Assembly (NCBI GenBank): GCA_965222205.1
Contig: OZ244932.1
Span: 2,170,001 to 2,234,000, forward strand
Length of the DNA: 64,000 nucleotides
DNA from: RHLJ01 sp965222205
GTDB taxonomy: Bacteria > Bacteroidota > Rhodothermia > Balneolales > Balneolaceae
Direction: 5' to 3'
The notes under the pieces were generated by a model that saw only the letters and a list, made by a program, of their open reading frames with translations, searched no databases and was not told the DNA's origin. Every line of letters begins with the position of its first letter. Position 1 is the first letter of the stretch. The translations under genes were made by a program, and so were the position numbers. Positions 43,574 to 51,256 of this stretch are shown here, in pieces.

Positions 43574-44644
43574 AACTCCGATTTCTCCCAAAACATCCTC
43601 GATTGGTACAGCGAACACAAACGGGAAATGCCTTGGCGTGATTCCGGAGATCCCTACAAAATCTGGATTTCAGAAATCATGCTTCAGCAAACACGGGTCG
43701 ATCAGGCATGGCCATATTTTGAGCGGTTTATTTCCCTCTTTCCGACTGTCTTCGATTTAGCCAATGCTGACCAGCAACAAGTGCTTAAAGCCTGGGAAGG
43801 ATTAGGATATTATTCCAGAGCAAGGAATCTGCACGCTGCTTCCAAAATGATTGTGGAAGAATTTGAGGGAAAACTTCCGGAAGACTATGATGAAATTATC
43901 AAACTGAAAGGGATTGGTCCGTATACCGCAGCAGCGATTACGAGTATAGCTTTTGGAAAGCCAAATGCCGTTGTAGACGGAAATGTGATTCGTGTGATTA
44001 CCCGATACTTTGGAATTGAGGAAGATGTAAGAAGTACCCGTACCGTAAAACAGGTTCAGGAACATGTGAACGAGTTGATTAGTCATGAATATCCTGCCGA
44101 GTTTAATCAGGGCTTGATGGAGATTGGATCGCTTGTTTGTAAACCTACAAAACCTGATTGTTTGAACTGTCCGATTCAGCCTGGCTGTGTGGCTGCCAAA
44201 ACCGCAAAAATGGATTCCATTCCCTACAAATCTCCTGCTAAGAAAAAGCCTCATAAGCATATTGGAGTTGGAATTATACAAAGAGAAGATGGCAAAGTAC
44301 TCATTGCCCTGCGCCCCGAAAATGTGATGCTTGGCGGTTTATGGGAATTCCCCGGAGGTAAGCAGGAAGAAGGTGAAACCATCCGGCAAACCGTGGAGAG
44401 GGAATTAAAAGAGGAGCTTGGAGTTCAAGTCCACGCCTACAAAGAATTCATGAAACTGAAGCACGTCTATTCTCATTTCTCTATTACCTTACATGCCTTT
44501 AGTTGCAAACTTATCTCGGGAGAACCCAAACCGAAAAGCAGCCAGGAAATCCGCTGGGTAGGAATTGTTGAGTTAGAAGAATATCCCTTCCCAAAAGCCA
44601 ATAAGCAATTGACAGAGAAACTTATCTCTGAGAATATAACCTAA
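43568..44644 (+). CDS. mutY: A/G-specific adenine glycosylase MutY
   Basis: DNA repair glycosylase that removes A opposite 8-oxoG. ATG at 43568 is preferred over the TTG at 43562. HhH-GPD domain: PWRDSGDPYKIWISEIMLQQT (Glu of EIMLQQT), LKGIGPYTAAAI and the catalytic Asp in NAVVDGNVIRV. The [4Fe-4S] cluster motif C-x6-C-x2-C-x5-C is in CKPTKPDCLNCPIQPGC. The C-terminal NUDIX-like 8-oxoG domain shows EFPGGKQEEGETIRQTVERE, an unusually complete Nudix box (G-x5-E-x7-RE). Length about 358. Confidence 0.95.
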   Translation: MTNSDFSQNILDWYSEHKREMPWRDSGDPYKIWISEIMLQQTRVDQAWPYFERFISLFPTVFDLANADQQQVLKAWEGLGYYSRARNLHAASKMIVEEFEGKLPEDYDEIIKLKGIGPYTAAAITSIAFGKPNAVVDGNVIRVITRYFGIEEDVRSTRTVKQVQEHVNELISHEYPAEFNQGLMEIGSLVCKPTKPDCLNCPIQPGCVAAKTAKMDSIPYKSPAKKKPHKHIGVGIIQREDGKVLIALRPENVMLGGLWEFPGGKQEEGETIRQTVERELKEELGVQVHAYKEFMKLKHVYSHFSITLHAFSCKLISGEPKPKSSQEIRWVGIVELEEYPFPKANKQLTEKLISENIT

Positions 44645-44651
44645 CAATGGT

Positions 44652-44760
44652 TGTCATCCCGGACTTGTTCCGGGATCTGTAGTGCGCCGGACTTTGATTT
44701 GATTTATTGCTTTATCAACGAATTACTCCCTACAGATGCTGAATCAAGTTCAGCATGACA
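44652..44760. repeat. BIME-like bipartite palindromic element with compensatory arms
   Basis: A 31-base left arm (44652-44682) and a 31-base right arm (44730-44760) face each other around a 47-base spacer. Both arms share the ends TGTCAT and ATCTGTAG (as reverse complement on the right). Between those ends each is its own 6-bp hairpin with a different sequence, CCCGGA/TCCGGG on the left and GCTGAA/TTCAGC on the right. This is the layout of REP pairs (BIMEs). Confidence 0.7.
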
Positions 44761-44847
44761 GCTACTAAGAAATTTGATCTCTTTACGAAGTTCTTCTTCG
44801 TAATGCATCTGTGGAAACTCCAACATACATTACCTCTCATTTACTAA

Positions 44848-44865
44848 CGGAAGCAGGAGCTTCCG
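44848..44865. repeat. palindrome CGGAAGC/GCTTCCG
   Basis: A perfect 7-bp stem with AGGA loop. It lies five bases before the longer palindrome at 44871-44895 and probably belongs to the same repeat unit. There is no T tract, so it does not look like a terminator. Confidence 0.5.
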
Positions 44866-44870
44866 GACAG

Positions 44871-44895
44871 CGTTCCCAAGCAGAGCTTGGGAACG
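44871..44895. repeat. REP-like palindrome with an 11-bp perfect stem
   Basis: CGTTCCCAAGC (44871-44881) pairs perfectly with GCTTGGGAACG (44885-44895) around the loop AGA. Similar GTTCCCAAG...CTTGGGAAC palindromes are known as REP-type repeats in several phyla, but this one was recognised here by its symmetry alone. Apart from these repeats, 44645-44936 has no gene. Confidence 0.65.
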
Positions 44896-44936
44896 AGAAG
44901 CAATATATCATAAGAAGAAATTCCTATCTTTAGGAT

Positions 44937-45767
44937 ATGCCAGAAATCAAAACCCTCCCCAAAAAGAAACTCCTTGCCCTCAAACCCTACCTCGATTCTT
45001 TAGTCCAGAAAATTGAAATCCCTTCTTTTATTGACTCCGATCCCATCCAATTTATGCATGCTTTTGAGTCCAAAACAGATCGGGAGATTGCTGGTTGTTT
45101 TGCTGCGATTATGGCGTGGGGACGGAGAGATATTGTAATTGCTAAAGTGGATGATTTGCTGCAACGAATGAACTACCACCCAACTGAGTATGTACAGAAT
45201 TTCAGTGAATCGGATGTACCGGATTTAGAAACTTTTAAACACCGAACCTTCAAACCCATTGATATTTATTGGCTGGTAAAAAGCTTACAGACTATCCTTC
45301 AGAAATTCGGAGATTTTGAAGGCTTCTGGACAAGTTGCTATCAACAGTCAAAAGAAGAGAACCGGGAATTGATCGCAGTTTTTCATCAAAGGTTTTTTGA
45401 GCTACATCCCGAAACTCCTCAGCGTACGCGAAAGCATATTTCAAATCCGGAAAAGAACAGTTCTGCCAAACGTTTGTACATGTTTCTGCGATGGTGTATC
45501 CGCAAAAGTGAGGTGGATTTAGGAATCTGGAGTTTCATGCCCGCTTCTGAGTTGAAGATTCCATTAGATGTTCATGTTGCGCGTCAGGCCCGCCGACTCG
45601 GACTACTTTCCCGCAAGCAAAATGATTGGAAGTCTGTTCAGGAACTTACCGGGAAATTGAAGGGTTTGGATCCGGATGATCCGGCTAAATATGATTTTGC
45701 TCTGTTTGGCCTTGGAGTATATCCTGAATTTATGGATGAGGAGTTTGTTGTTAATCCGGGTTCTTGA
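44937..45767 (+). CDS. TIGR02757 (DUF2400) family protein
   Basis: 276-residue protein that matches the uncharacterised family TIGR02757. The conserved features are ADPI-like SDPIQFMHAFESKTDREIAGCFAAIMAWGRRD near the N-terminus, KRLYMFLRWCIRKSEVDLGIWSF and KIPLDVHVARQARRLGLL. The helix-rich pattern and HhH-like LGLL segment suggest nucleic-acid binding, but no activity is established. It has no signal peptide. The gene follows repeat palindromes, has only a weak -7-like TATCTTTA just before its ATG, and is followed four bases later by more palindromes. Confidence 0.85.
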   Translation: MPEIKTLPKKKLLALKPYLDSLVQKIEIPSFIDSDPIQFMHAFESKTDREIAGCFAAIMAWGRRDIVIAKVDDLLQRMNYHPTEYVQNFSESDVPDLETFKHRTFKPIDIYWLVKSLQTILQKFGDFEGFWTSCYQQSKEENRELIAVFHQRFFELHPETPQRTRKHISNPEKNSSAKRLYMFLRWCIRKSEVDLGIWSFMPASELKIPLDVHVARQARRLGLLSRKQNDWKSVQELTGKLKGLDPDDPAKYDFALFGLGVYPEFMDEEFVVNPGS

Positions 45768-45770
45768 GAA

Positions 45771-45865
45771 ATCTCCCCTTGAGGGGAGATGAAAGTCCAA
45801 ATGGGTTCTTTGGACTTTCTGAGGGATGTTGTGCGAATTCTAATCCCAAATCGCACAACACCCTC
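45771..45865. repeat. cluster of three hairpins (Bacteroidota-type palindromic repeat)
   Basis: Hairpin 1: ATCTCCCC/GGGGAGAT with TTGA loop (45771-45790). Hairpin 2: GAAAGTCCAAA/TTTGGACTTTC, 11 perfect pairs (45791-45819). Hairpin 3: GAGGG plus TGTTGTGCGA with TCGCACAACA plus CCCTC, 15 pairs with one bulge (45821-45865). They are contiguous, begin four bases after the TIGR02757 stop and may also terminate its transcript. Downstream, CCTGCCT and AGGCAGG give a weaker pair. Confidence 0.65.
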
Positions 45866-45988
45866 CGACTTGCTCCACTACGCTTCGCAATCCACCTCCC
45901 TGCCTTTGCCGAATGCCGTACAAGACTTTAAAAGGGATGGTTACGTGCAGGCAGGCTTCAATGGAGGAATAGTCAACAAAATCAAAAA

Positions 45989-46019
45989 TTCGTGTTCCAT
46001 CAGAAATTCCTTATATTTG
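45989..46019 (+). promoter_or_regulatory. predicted promoter of rpsU
   Basis: TTCG (45989-45992) and a perfect TAnnTTTG box, TATATTTG (46012-46019), are 19 bases apart. The -7 box lies 48 bases before the rpsU start codon. Confidence 0.55.
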
Positions 46020-46067
46020 GTGTTCCCAATTAAGGGAATTAATCTAAATGAAAGGAAGTGAGGCTCA

Positions 46068-46262
46068 ATGCTAGGCGTTGAAGTTAAAGACAACGAAAGT
46101 GTTGAACGAGCGATCAATCGTTTCAAGAAGATGGTAACTCGATCTCGTATTCTTAACGAATACAAAGACCGACAACAGTTCACCAAACCTTCTATTGAAC
46201 GACGCGAGGCTATGAAAAAAGCCGTTCGCGAACAACGTCGCCGTCAACGTGAAAACTACTAG
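46068..46262 (+). CDS. rpsU: 30S ribosomal protein S21
   Basis: Basic 64-residue protein of the small subunit, near the anti-Shine-Dalgarno region of 16S rRNA. Sequence features MLGVEVKDNESVERAINRFKK and the Arg-rich RREAMKKAVREQRRRQREN are characteristic. ATG follows GAAGTGAGGCTC. It is a single-gene unit with its own predicted promoter (45989-46019) and terminator (46294-46321). Confidence 0.96.
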   Translation: MLGVEVKDNESVERAINRFKKMVTRSRILNEYKDRQQFTKPSIERREAMKKAVREQRRRQRENY

Positions 46263-46293
46263 ATAGTTTATTGTTGTTATCACAACATTTTAT

Positions 46294-46321
46294 AAAGCCA
46301 TGCTATTTTTAGTATGGCTTT
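46294..46321 (+). terminator. terminator of rpsU
   Basis: AAAGCCAT..CTA pairs with TAG..ATGGCTTT around a short T-rich loop, with one internal mismatch, and is followed by a T run. It lies about 30 bases after the rpsU stop. Confidence 0.7.
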
Positions 46322-46423
46322 TTTTGTCATGTATGTTTAGCCACAGAATCATGAAAGCACTAAAAAGAGTGATATTTTCTTTCGGCATTTCTCAATTCGC
46401 TCGAAAAAACAAAGACAAAAGCT

Positions 46424-46463
46424 TGTCCCTCTGTCCCTCTGTCCCTCTGTCCCTCTGTCCCTC
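46424..46463. repeat. 8-bp tandem repeat, five copies (TGTCCCTC)
   Basis: Five exact head-to-tail copies of TGTCCCTC (GAGGGACA on the other strand), 40 bases, start 6 bases beyond the radA stop codon (46470). No protein frame uses them. The surrounding 46322-46469 holds nothing else recognisable. Confidence 0.85.
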
Positions 46464-46469
46464 TAAAAA

Positions 46470-47813
46470 CTACCCAAGAGCCTTTTTTATGGCATCCCGA
46501 ATATACTTAACACCATCCGATGACTTCCCGGAAGGAACTACCGAATTGCTGAACCCAAGCTTGGCAGCTTCTTTCCTACGCTGTTCGATATGCGGAACGG
46601 TTCTTACCTCTCCCCCAAGTCCTACCTCACCAATGAAAGCTGTTTGCTGATTAATTGCTTTATCAATAAGGCTGGAAACCAGAGCACAACAAACTCCTAA
46701 ATCTCCCGCAGGATCGTTCAATCGGAATCCCCCTGCGATATTCAGGTATACATCCTGATTAGCAAAACTGAATCCTGCTCTTTTTTCCAATACTGCTAAC
46801 AATAAGGCCAGCCTGTTCCTGTCAAACCCATTCGCTGTTCGTTGAGGTGTCCCATAAGAAGTTGGTGTAACAAGTGCCTGAACTTCAATCAAAAGCGGGC
46901 GAGAACCTTCCATCGTGCAAACAATCGCATTCCCACTAACTCCATCTGTTTTATCAGAAATGAACAGTTCGGAAGGATTCGTCACTTCACTCAATCCGGT
47001 CTCATTCATTTGAAAAACACCCACTTCCTGCGCCGGTCCGAAACGATTTTTTAAACTTCGGAGCAATCGATAGGTGTAGTTTTTATCTCCCTCAAACTGG
47101 AGAACAGTGTCCACCATATGCTCGAGTACTCTTGGACCTGCAATATCCCCTTCTTTAGTAACGTGACCAATAACTACCGTAGTAATATTCTTCTTTTTGG
47201 CCAGTTGTTGAAATAAGGCTGCGCACTCTTTTACCTGTTGAATACTTCCTGGCATACTGGAGAGCTCAGTCCGATATACCGTTTGTATGGAATCTACAAT
47301 TAATAAGTCCGGATTTACTTTCTGAGCTTCTTCAATCACTTTATCTACCTGCGTTTCATTGTAGACTAGAAGTTTTTCAGAATTTACTCCCAACCGCTGC
47401 GCACGCTGCTTAATCTGACCGGCTGATTCCTCTCCGGCACAGTATAAAATGCTCAGGCTAGGATTTGATTTAGCAATTTGAAGAGTGAGTGTGCTTTTCC
47501 CAATTCCGGGCTCTCCGCCAATCAGAATATAAGCTCCGGGTAGAAATCCTCCTCCCAATACACGATCAAACTCTGAAATATTACTTAGGAAGCGGGACTT
47601 CTCAGAGGTCTCTACATCCTCTAATTTTTGAGGTGCAGCAGCATTCTCGAGTCCCGCTACTTTTGCTTTGTGATCCTTTTCTTTTGTGGATAAAGAAACC
47701 CGTTCTTCGAACGTGTTCCATTCTCCGCAGGAAGGGCAACTTCCCAGCCATTTGGGAGAAATATGCCCACAGGTTTTACACTCGAATTGTGTTTTGGATT
47801 TAGCCACAATCAA
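46470..47813 (-). CDS. radA: DNA repair protein RadA (Sms)
   Basis: RecA-like branch-migration helicase. The N-terminal zinc finger CKTCGHISPKWLGSCPSCGEW (about 13-33) is followed by the ATPase core with Walker A GGEPGIGKSTLTLQ (about 98) and the RadA-specific KNRFGP. A C-terminal Lon-like domain follows (VYLNIAGGFRLNDPAGDLGV). 447 residues is the normal length. The tandem octamer repeat is immediately 3' of its stop codon, and the upstream flippase-like gene overlaps it by four bases. Confidence 0.95.
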   Translation of the reverse strand: MIVAKSKTQFECKTCGHISPKWLGSCPSCGEWNTFEERVSLSTKEKDHKAKVAGLENAAAPQKLEDVETSEKSRFLSNISEFDRVLGGGFLPGAYILIGGEPGIGKSTLTLQIAKSNPSLSILYCAGEESAGQIKQRAQRLGVNSEKLLVYNETQVDKVIEEAQKVNPDLLIVDSIQTVYRTELSSMPGSIQQVKECAALFQQLAKKKNITTVVIGHVTKEGDIAGPRVLEHMVDTVLQFEGDKNYTYRLLRSLKNRFGPAQEVGVFQMNETGLSEVTNPSELFISDKTDGVSGNAIVCTMEGSRPLLIEVQALVTPTSYGTPQRTANGFDRNRLALLLAVLEKRAGFSFANQDVYLNIAGGFRLNDPAGDLGVCCALVSSLIDKAINQQTAFIGEVGLGGEVRTVPHIEQRRKEAAKLGFSNSVVPSGKSSDGVKYIRDAIKKALG

Positions 47814-48853
47814 TCCTTACTTGTAATCTCAACCACTTGTCGATTGATGTACCATGTAGTGGCTGCCATCCCAATGGCAATAGTGATGTAGTAACTGATT
47901 ACTCTCCAGAGAAAAAGAGCCAATCCAATAAACGATTCCCTTGAAATCAACGGTCCCTGAAAAAGAACAAACAGGCCTTCCACTCCTCCACTACCACCAG
48001 GCGTTGGCACTACCAGAAAAGCCAAATTCATAGCCAGGCTTCTTAAGGTTGAAAGGATTTCCGGAGCGGGTAATAAACTCAAAATAATGATTGTTGGCAG
48101 AGCGATTCGCGCCAGCCAGGTCATTGTAGAGAAAAAGAAAGCTTTTAATAGAAAACTTATAGGCTTTTTGCGAAGCTGATGTGCATAGCTTTCGAGGTTC
48201 TCAGCTTCAGAATTAATCTTTTCGCTGTACTTCCTGAGTATTGGAAGCTTGAACACTGCTTTTACTACTTTTTTTATAGCTGCAGGATTCACAAGCACAC
48301 CATAGGCCAGAATACTTGCGTAGCTCAAGAGAATTACATACAACAAAATCATTGATGCTTCACCAACCAACCCAACTTCCGGTGGGACCACCTCATAAAA
48401 AATCCCGGTCACTAAAAGGATCGGGATGGCAATTGCGAACCATATTTGGTCAAGTAACACACTGTACAAAATAATCGCTGTAGATTCACCAAGGTTAAGC
48501 CCTTCTTTCGACATTGCGTATGTTGCCATTGGAGCTCCGCCAATAGTAGAAGGTGTAACAGCAGAGGTGAAATCCCAGGTTAATACAATCCTGAACGCAC
48601 CCATCCAGCTTATCACCCCTTCTGAAAGAACCCTGAATTTTGCAGCAGTAAACCATACTCTCAGGAAAGAAATCACTAGTGCTATTCCTAAACCCGGTAA
48701 ACGTTTAGGCGCGAGATGGGTTAACACTCCCGGTGTGTACGTGTACCAGATAACACCTGCCATCGTAAGAACACTTAGTGATATAGAAATCACCAGATAT
48801 CTCTTCGAGATAAAATTTTGGGGCTGTGTTATTTTGGTTCCGGCTGTACTCAA
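47810..48853 (-). CDS. flippase-like integral membrane protein (LPG synthase TM domain / UPF0104)
   Basis: 347 residues with about eight spans. The features are RVWFTAAKFRVL, TWDFTSAVTPSTIGGAPMATYAMSKEGLN (the SxxGGxP motif of the UPF0104 family) and PTPGGSGGVEGLFVLF near the C-terminus. Family members include the flippase part of MprF, but the synthase half is absent here. A lipid-flipping role is inferred only. It overlaps radA by four bases (ATGA on the minus strand) and starts 75 bases after the stop of the aldolase gene, with a terminator between them. Confidence 0.82.
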   Translation of the reverse strand: MSTAGTKITQPQNFISKRYLVISISLSVLTMAGVIWYTYTPGVLTHLAPKRLPGLGIALVISFLRVWFTAAKFRVLSEGVISWMGAFRIVLTWDFTSAVTPSTIGGAPMATYAMSKEGLNLGESTAIILYSVLLDQIWFAIAIPILLVTGIFYEVVPPEVGLVGEASMILLYVILLSYASILAYGVLVNPAAIKKVVKAVFKLPILRKYSEKINSEAENLESYAHQLRKKPISFLLKAFFFSTMTWLARIALPTIIILSLLPAPEILSTLRSLAMNLAFLVVPTPGGSGGVEGLFVLFQGPLISRESFIGLALFLWRVISYYITIAIGMAATTWYINRQVVEITSKD

Positions 48854-48874
48854 TTGATTTTATTTGAACAAGTA

Positions 48875-48907
48875 TAAAAAAAGCCACGCACAAGAATGTA
48901 CGTGGCT
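48875..48907 (-). terminator. terminator of the aldolase gene
   Basis: On the minus strand AGCCACG...CGTGGCT forms a 7-bp stem with a 12-base loop, followed by seven T. The stem lies about 20 bases after the fbaB stop codon. Confidence 0.75.
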
Positions 48908-48927
48908 ACAAATTTTTTACGAAAAAG

Positions 48928-50004
48928 TTACGCTACAGTAATTTTATCGTTCAGGTACACATCCTGAATCATATTCAGAAGCTTAACTCCTTCTGCGATT
49001 GGGCGCTGGAAAGCTTTACGACCTGAAATAAGACCCATTCCACCAGCACGTTTGTTTATGATAGCTGTTTTCACTGCATCAGCAAAGTCATTAGAACCGG
49101 ATGCACCACCAGAGTTAATCAATCCTGCACGCCCCATAAAGCAATTTGCTACCTGGTAACGGGTTAAGTCAATAGGATGATCAGAGGTCAGCTCACTATA
49201 AATGCGCTCGTCCAGTTTACCATAACTTGAATCACCGGCATTTAATGCTTTGTAACCACCGTTATTGGTTGGCTGCTTTTGTTTAATAATATCCGCGCCA
49301 ATAGTGGTTCCGATATGGTTTGCCTGTCCGGTTAGATCAGCAGAAGAGTGGTAATCAACACCATCTACTTTAAACGCATTGTTTCGTGTGTAGCACCATA
49401 GGATGGTAGCTAATCCGAGTTCATGAGCGTAAGCAAAAGCTTGTGCTACTTCCTGGATTTGTCGGTTTGATTCTTCTGATCCGAAATAAATGGTTGCTCC
49501 AACGGCAGCTGCTCCCATATCATACGCCTGATCGATAGTACCGTACATAATCTGATCAAAAGTATTCGGATATGTCAAAAGCTCGTTGTGATTGATCTTC
49601 ACTACAAAAGGAATTTTATGAGCATACTTTCTTGATACTACTCTCAGCGCTCCAAAAGTTGATGCCACCGCATTACATCCTGCTTCAATAGCGAGGTTCA
49701 CGATATTCTCGGGATCAAAATAATCAGGATTTTTGGCAAACGAAGCTCCCGCTGAATGCTCAATTCCCTGATCTACAGGCAAAATTGATAAGAAGCCGGT
49801 TCCACCTAATCGACCTGCTTCAAACATCCATTGTAAATTTCCTAAAACTCTGTTATTGCGATCAGAGTTAGACCAAATATCATCCACAAAAGTACCAGAT
49901 GGTAAACTTAAACGATCTTTGCTAATTGTTTCGCTTTTATGGTCAAGAAGATACGTGGCCTCATCGCCTAATAGTTCTTCAATCTTCGCTATATCAAGTG
50001 ACAT
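48928..50004 (-). CDS. fbaB: class I (DhnA-type) fructose-bisphosphate aldolase
   Basis: Schiff-base aldolase of the FbaB/DhnA family, cleaving fructose 1,6-bisphosphate in glycolysis. The 358-residue length fits. Visible motifs are LSILPVDQGIEHSAGASFAK, FVVKINHNELLTYPNTFDQ, ADIIKQKQPTNN (with the probable Schiff-base lysine) and GASGSNDFADAV phosphate-binding. The metal-dependent class II enzyme is not seen in this window. The gene has its own terminator. Confidence 0.9.
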   Translation of the reverse strand: MSLDIAKIEELLGDEATYLLDHKSETISKDRLSLPSGTFVDDIWSNSDRNNRVLGNLQWMFEAGRLGGTGFLSILPVDQGIEHSAGASFAKNPDYFDPENIVNLAIEAGCNAVASTFGALRVVSRKYAHKIPFVVKINHNELLTYPNTFDQIMYGTIDQAYDMGAAAVGATIYFGSEESNRQIQEVAQAFAYAHELGLATILWCYTRNNAFKVDGVDYHSSADLTGQANHIGTTIGADIIKQKQPTNNGGYKALNAGDSSYGKLDERIYSELTSDHPIDLTRYQVANCFMGRAGLINSGGASGSNDFADAVKTAIINKRAGGMGLISGRKAFQRPIAEGVKLLNMIQDVYLNDKITVA

Positions 50005-50147
50005 ATCTTTGCTTTTTGAAATTAATTTTAAGGACTGAAAATATAGTAGTTAATCCATCAAATGACTAACTCAAGTTGTACACAGAAACCAATTCGGTTA
50101 CGTCAAACGCCTCAAAATCCGTATCTTTTGTAAATATTTTATGAACT

Positions 50148-51137
50148 ATGAAAATTGATACCATTACCCTTCCAGAAAAACCGCTTTTCCTCGCTCCAAT
50201 GGAGGATGTCACCGACTCTCCATTTCGTCAAATTTGTCGCAGAAAAGGAGCTGACATCGTTTTTACTGAATTCATTAGCTCTGAAGCGTTAATCAGAGAC
50301 TCTGATATTGCACTTCATAAGATGAGCTACACTGAGAGTGAACGACCATTTGGAATACAAATATTTGGTGGTCGTGAAGAGGCTATGGAGGGTGCTGCTA
50401 AGGTAGCCGAAAGCAACAATCCGGATTTGGTTGATATCAATTTTGGATGCCCGGTTTATAAAGTGGTCAAGAAAGGAGCCGGGGCTGCCTGCCTGAAAGA
50501 CATGGATATGATGGAGCGTATGGCGGGAACGGTTGTTGATGCTGTTCAGAACAAACCGGTAACGGTTAAAACAAGACTTGGTTGGGACGACGACACCATC
50601 CGCATTCAGGAAGTTGCCTTGATGTTACAACGTATTGGTGTGAAAGCTCTTACGGTTCATGCACGCACCCGTTCTCAAAAATACAAAGGAGACGCCCGTT
50701 GGGAATGGCTGAAAAAACTTAAAAATACACCCGGACTCGAAATCCCTATTATCGGAAATGGAGATGTGACTTCCCCTGAACTCGCCAAAAAAATGTTTAA
50801 TGAAACCGGGGTGGATGGAGTAATGATTGGGAGAGGTGCTATTGGAAACCCATGGATTTTTGAAAGATCACGTCATTACCTGGAAACGGGGGAGCTACTA
50901 CCTGAACCTACACTTGATGAGAAACTCGAACTTTGCGCTGAACAACTCCGCCTTTCTGTGGAACACCAGGGAGAACGGTACGGAGTGATTATTATGAAAA
51001 AGCACTACGGTCAGTATTTGAAGGGAATCCGTAATGGAAAGAAACTTCGTCTGGAATTGATGAAGTACGATACCATGGATCCTATTCTGGAAATACTTCT
51101 CAATTACAAAGAAGAAGAGTTTTTTGCTGTGGTTTAG
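50148..51137 (+). CDS. dusB: tRNA-dihydrouridine synthase (DusB-like)
   Basis: Flavoenzyme that reduces uridines in the tRNA D-arm. 329 residues with the Dus signature: LAPMEDVTDSPFRQICRRKGAD, INFGCPVYKVVKKGAGAACLKD (the active-site Cys is in the NFGCP loop), VKTRLGWDD, LTVHARTRSQKYKG and VMIGRGAIGNPWIF. The DusB subclass is a guess based on similarity of length and motifs. It is divergent from the aldolase gene across 143 bases. Its 3' end is followed by a perfect 15-bp inverted repeat. Confidence 0.92.
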   Translation: MKIDTITLPEKPLFLAPMEDVTDSPFRQICRRKGADIVFTEFISSEALIRDSDIALHKMSYTESERPFGIQIFGGREEAMEGAAKVAESNNPDLVDINFGCPVYKVVKKGAGAACLKDMDMMERMAGTVVDAVQNKPVTVKTRLGWDDDTIRIQEVALMLQRIGVKALTVHARTRSQKYKGDARWEWLKKLKNTPGLEIPIIGNGDVTSPELAKKMFNETGVDGVMIGRGAIGNPWIFERSRHYLETGELLPEPTLDEKLELCAEQLRLSVEHQGERYGVIIMKKHYGQYLKGIRNGKKLRLELMKYDTMDPILEILLNYKEEEFFAVV

Positions 51138-51145
51138 CTGATTCG

Positions 51146-51186
51146 TTAATCGTTATTTGTTAATTGGAAACACAAATAACGATTAA
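51146..51186. repeat. 15-bp perfect inverted repeat downstream of dusB
   Basis: TTAATCGTTATTTGT (51146-51160) and ACAAATAACGATTAA (51172-51186) form a perfect stem around 11 bases. No T run follows. It starts eight bases after the dusB stop, so it could stabilise the transcript 3' end. Confidence 0.6.
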
Positions 51187-51256
51187 GCATTAACAGACCA
51201 TGTATCTTTTCTAAATTCTTTCCGTACCCAATTCCGTTTAAATAAAGGAGATTGTT

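Noticed and set aside
45789..46061. Open frame of 90 codons after TIGR02757
   Set aside because: It runs through the palindromic repeats and the rpsU promoter, with no Shine-Dalgarno and no recognisable protein features.
46424..46463. CRISPR-like array
   Set aside because: Octamers are contiguous without spacers and too short; no cas gene is present.
46300..46650. Open frame across the octamer repeat
   Set aside because: It reads the tandem repeat as Ser-Val-Pro-Leu-Cys-Pro and overlaps radA antisense.
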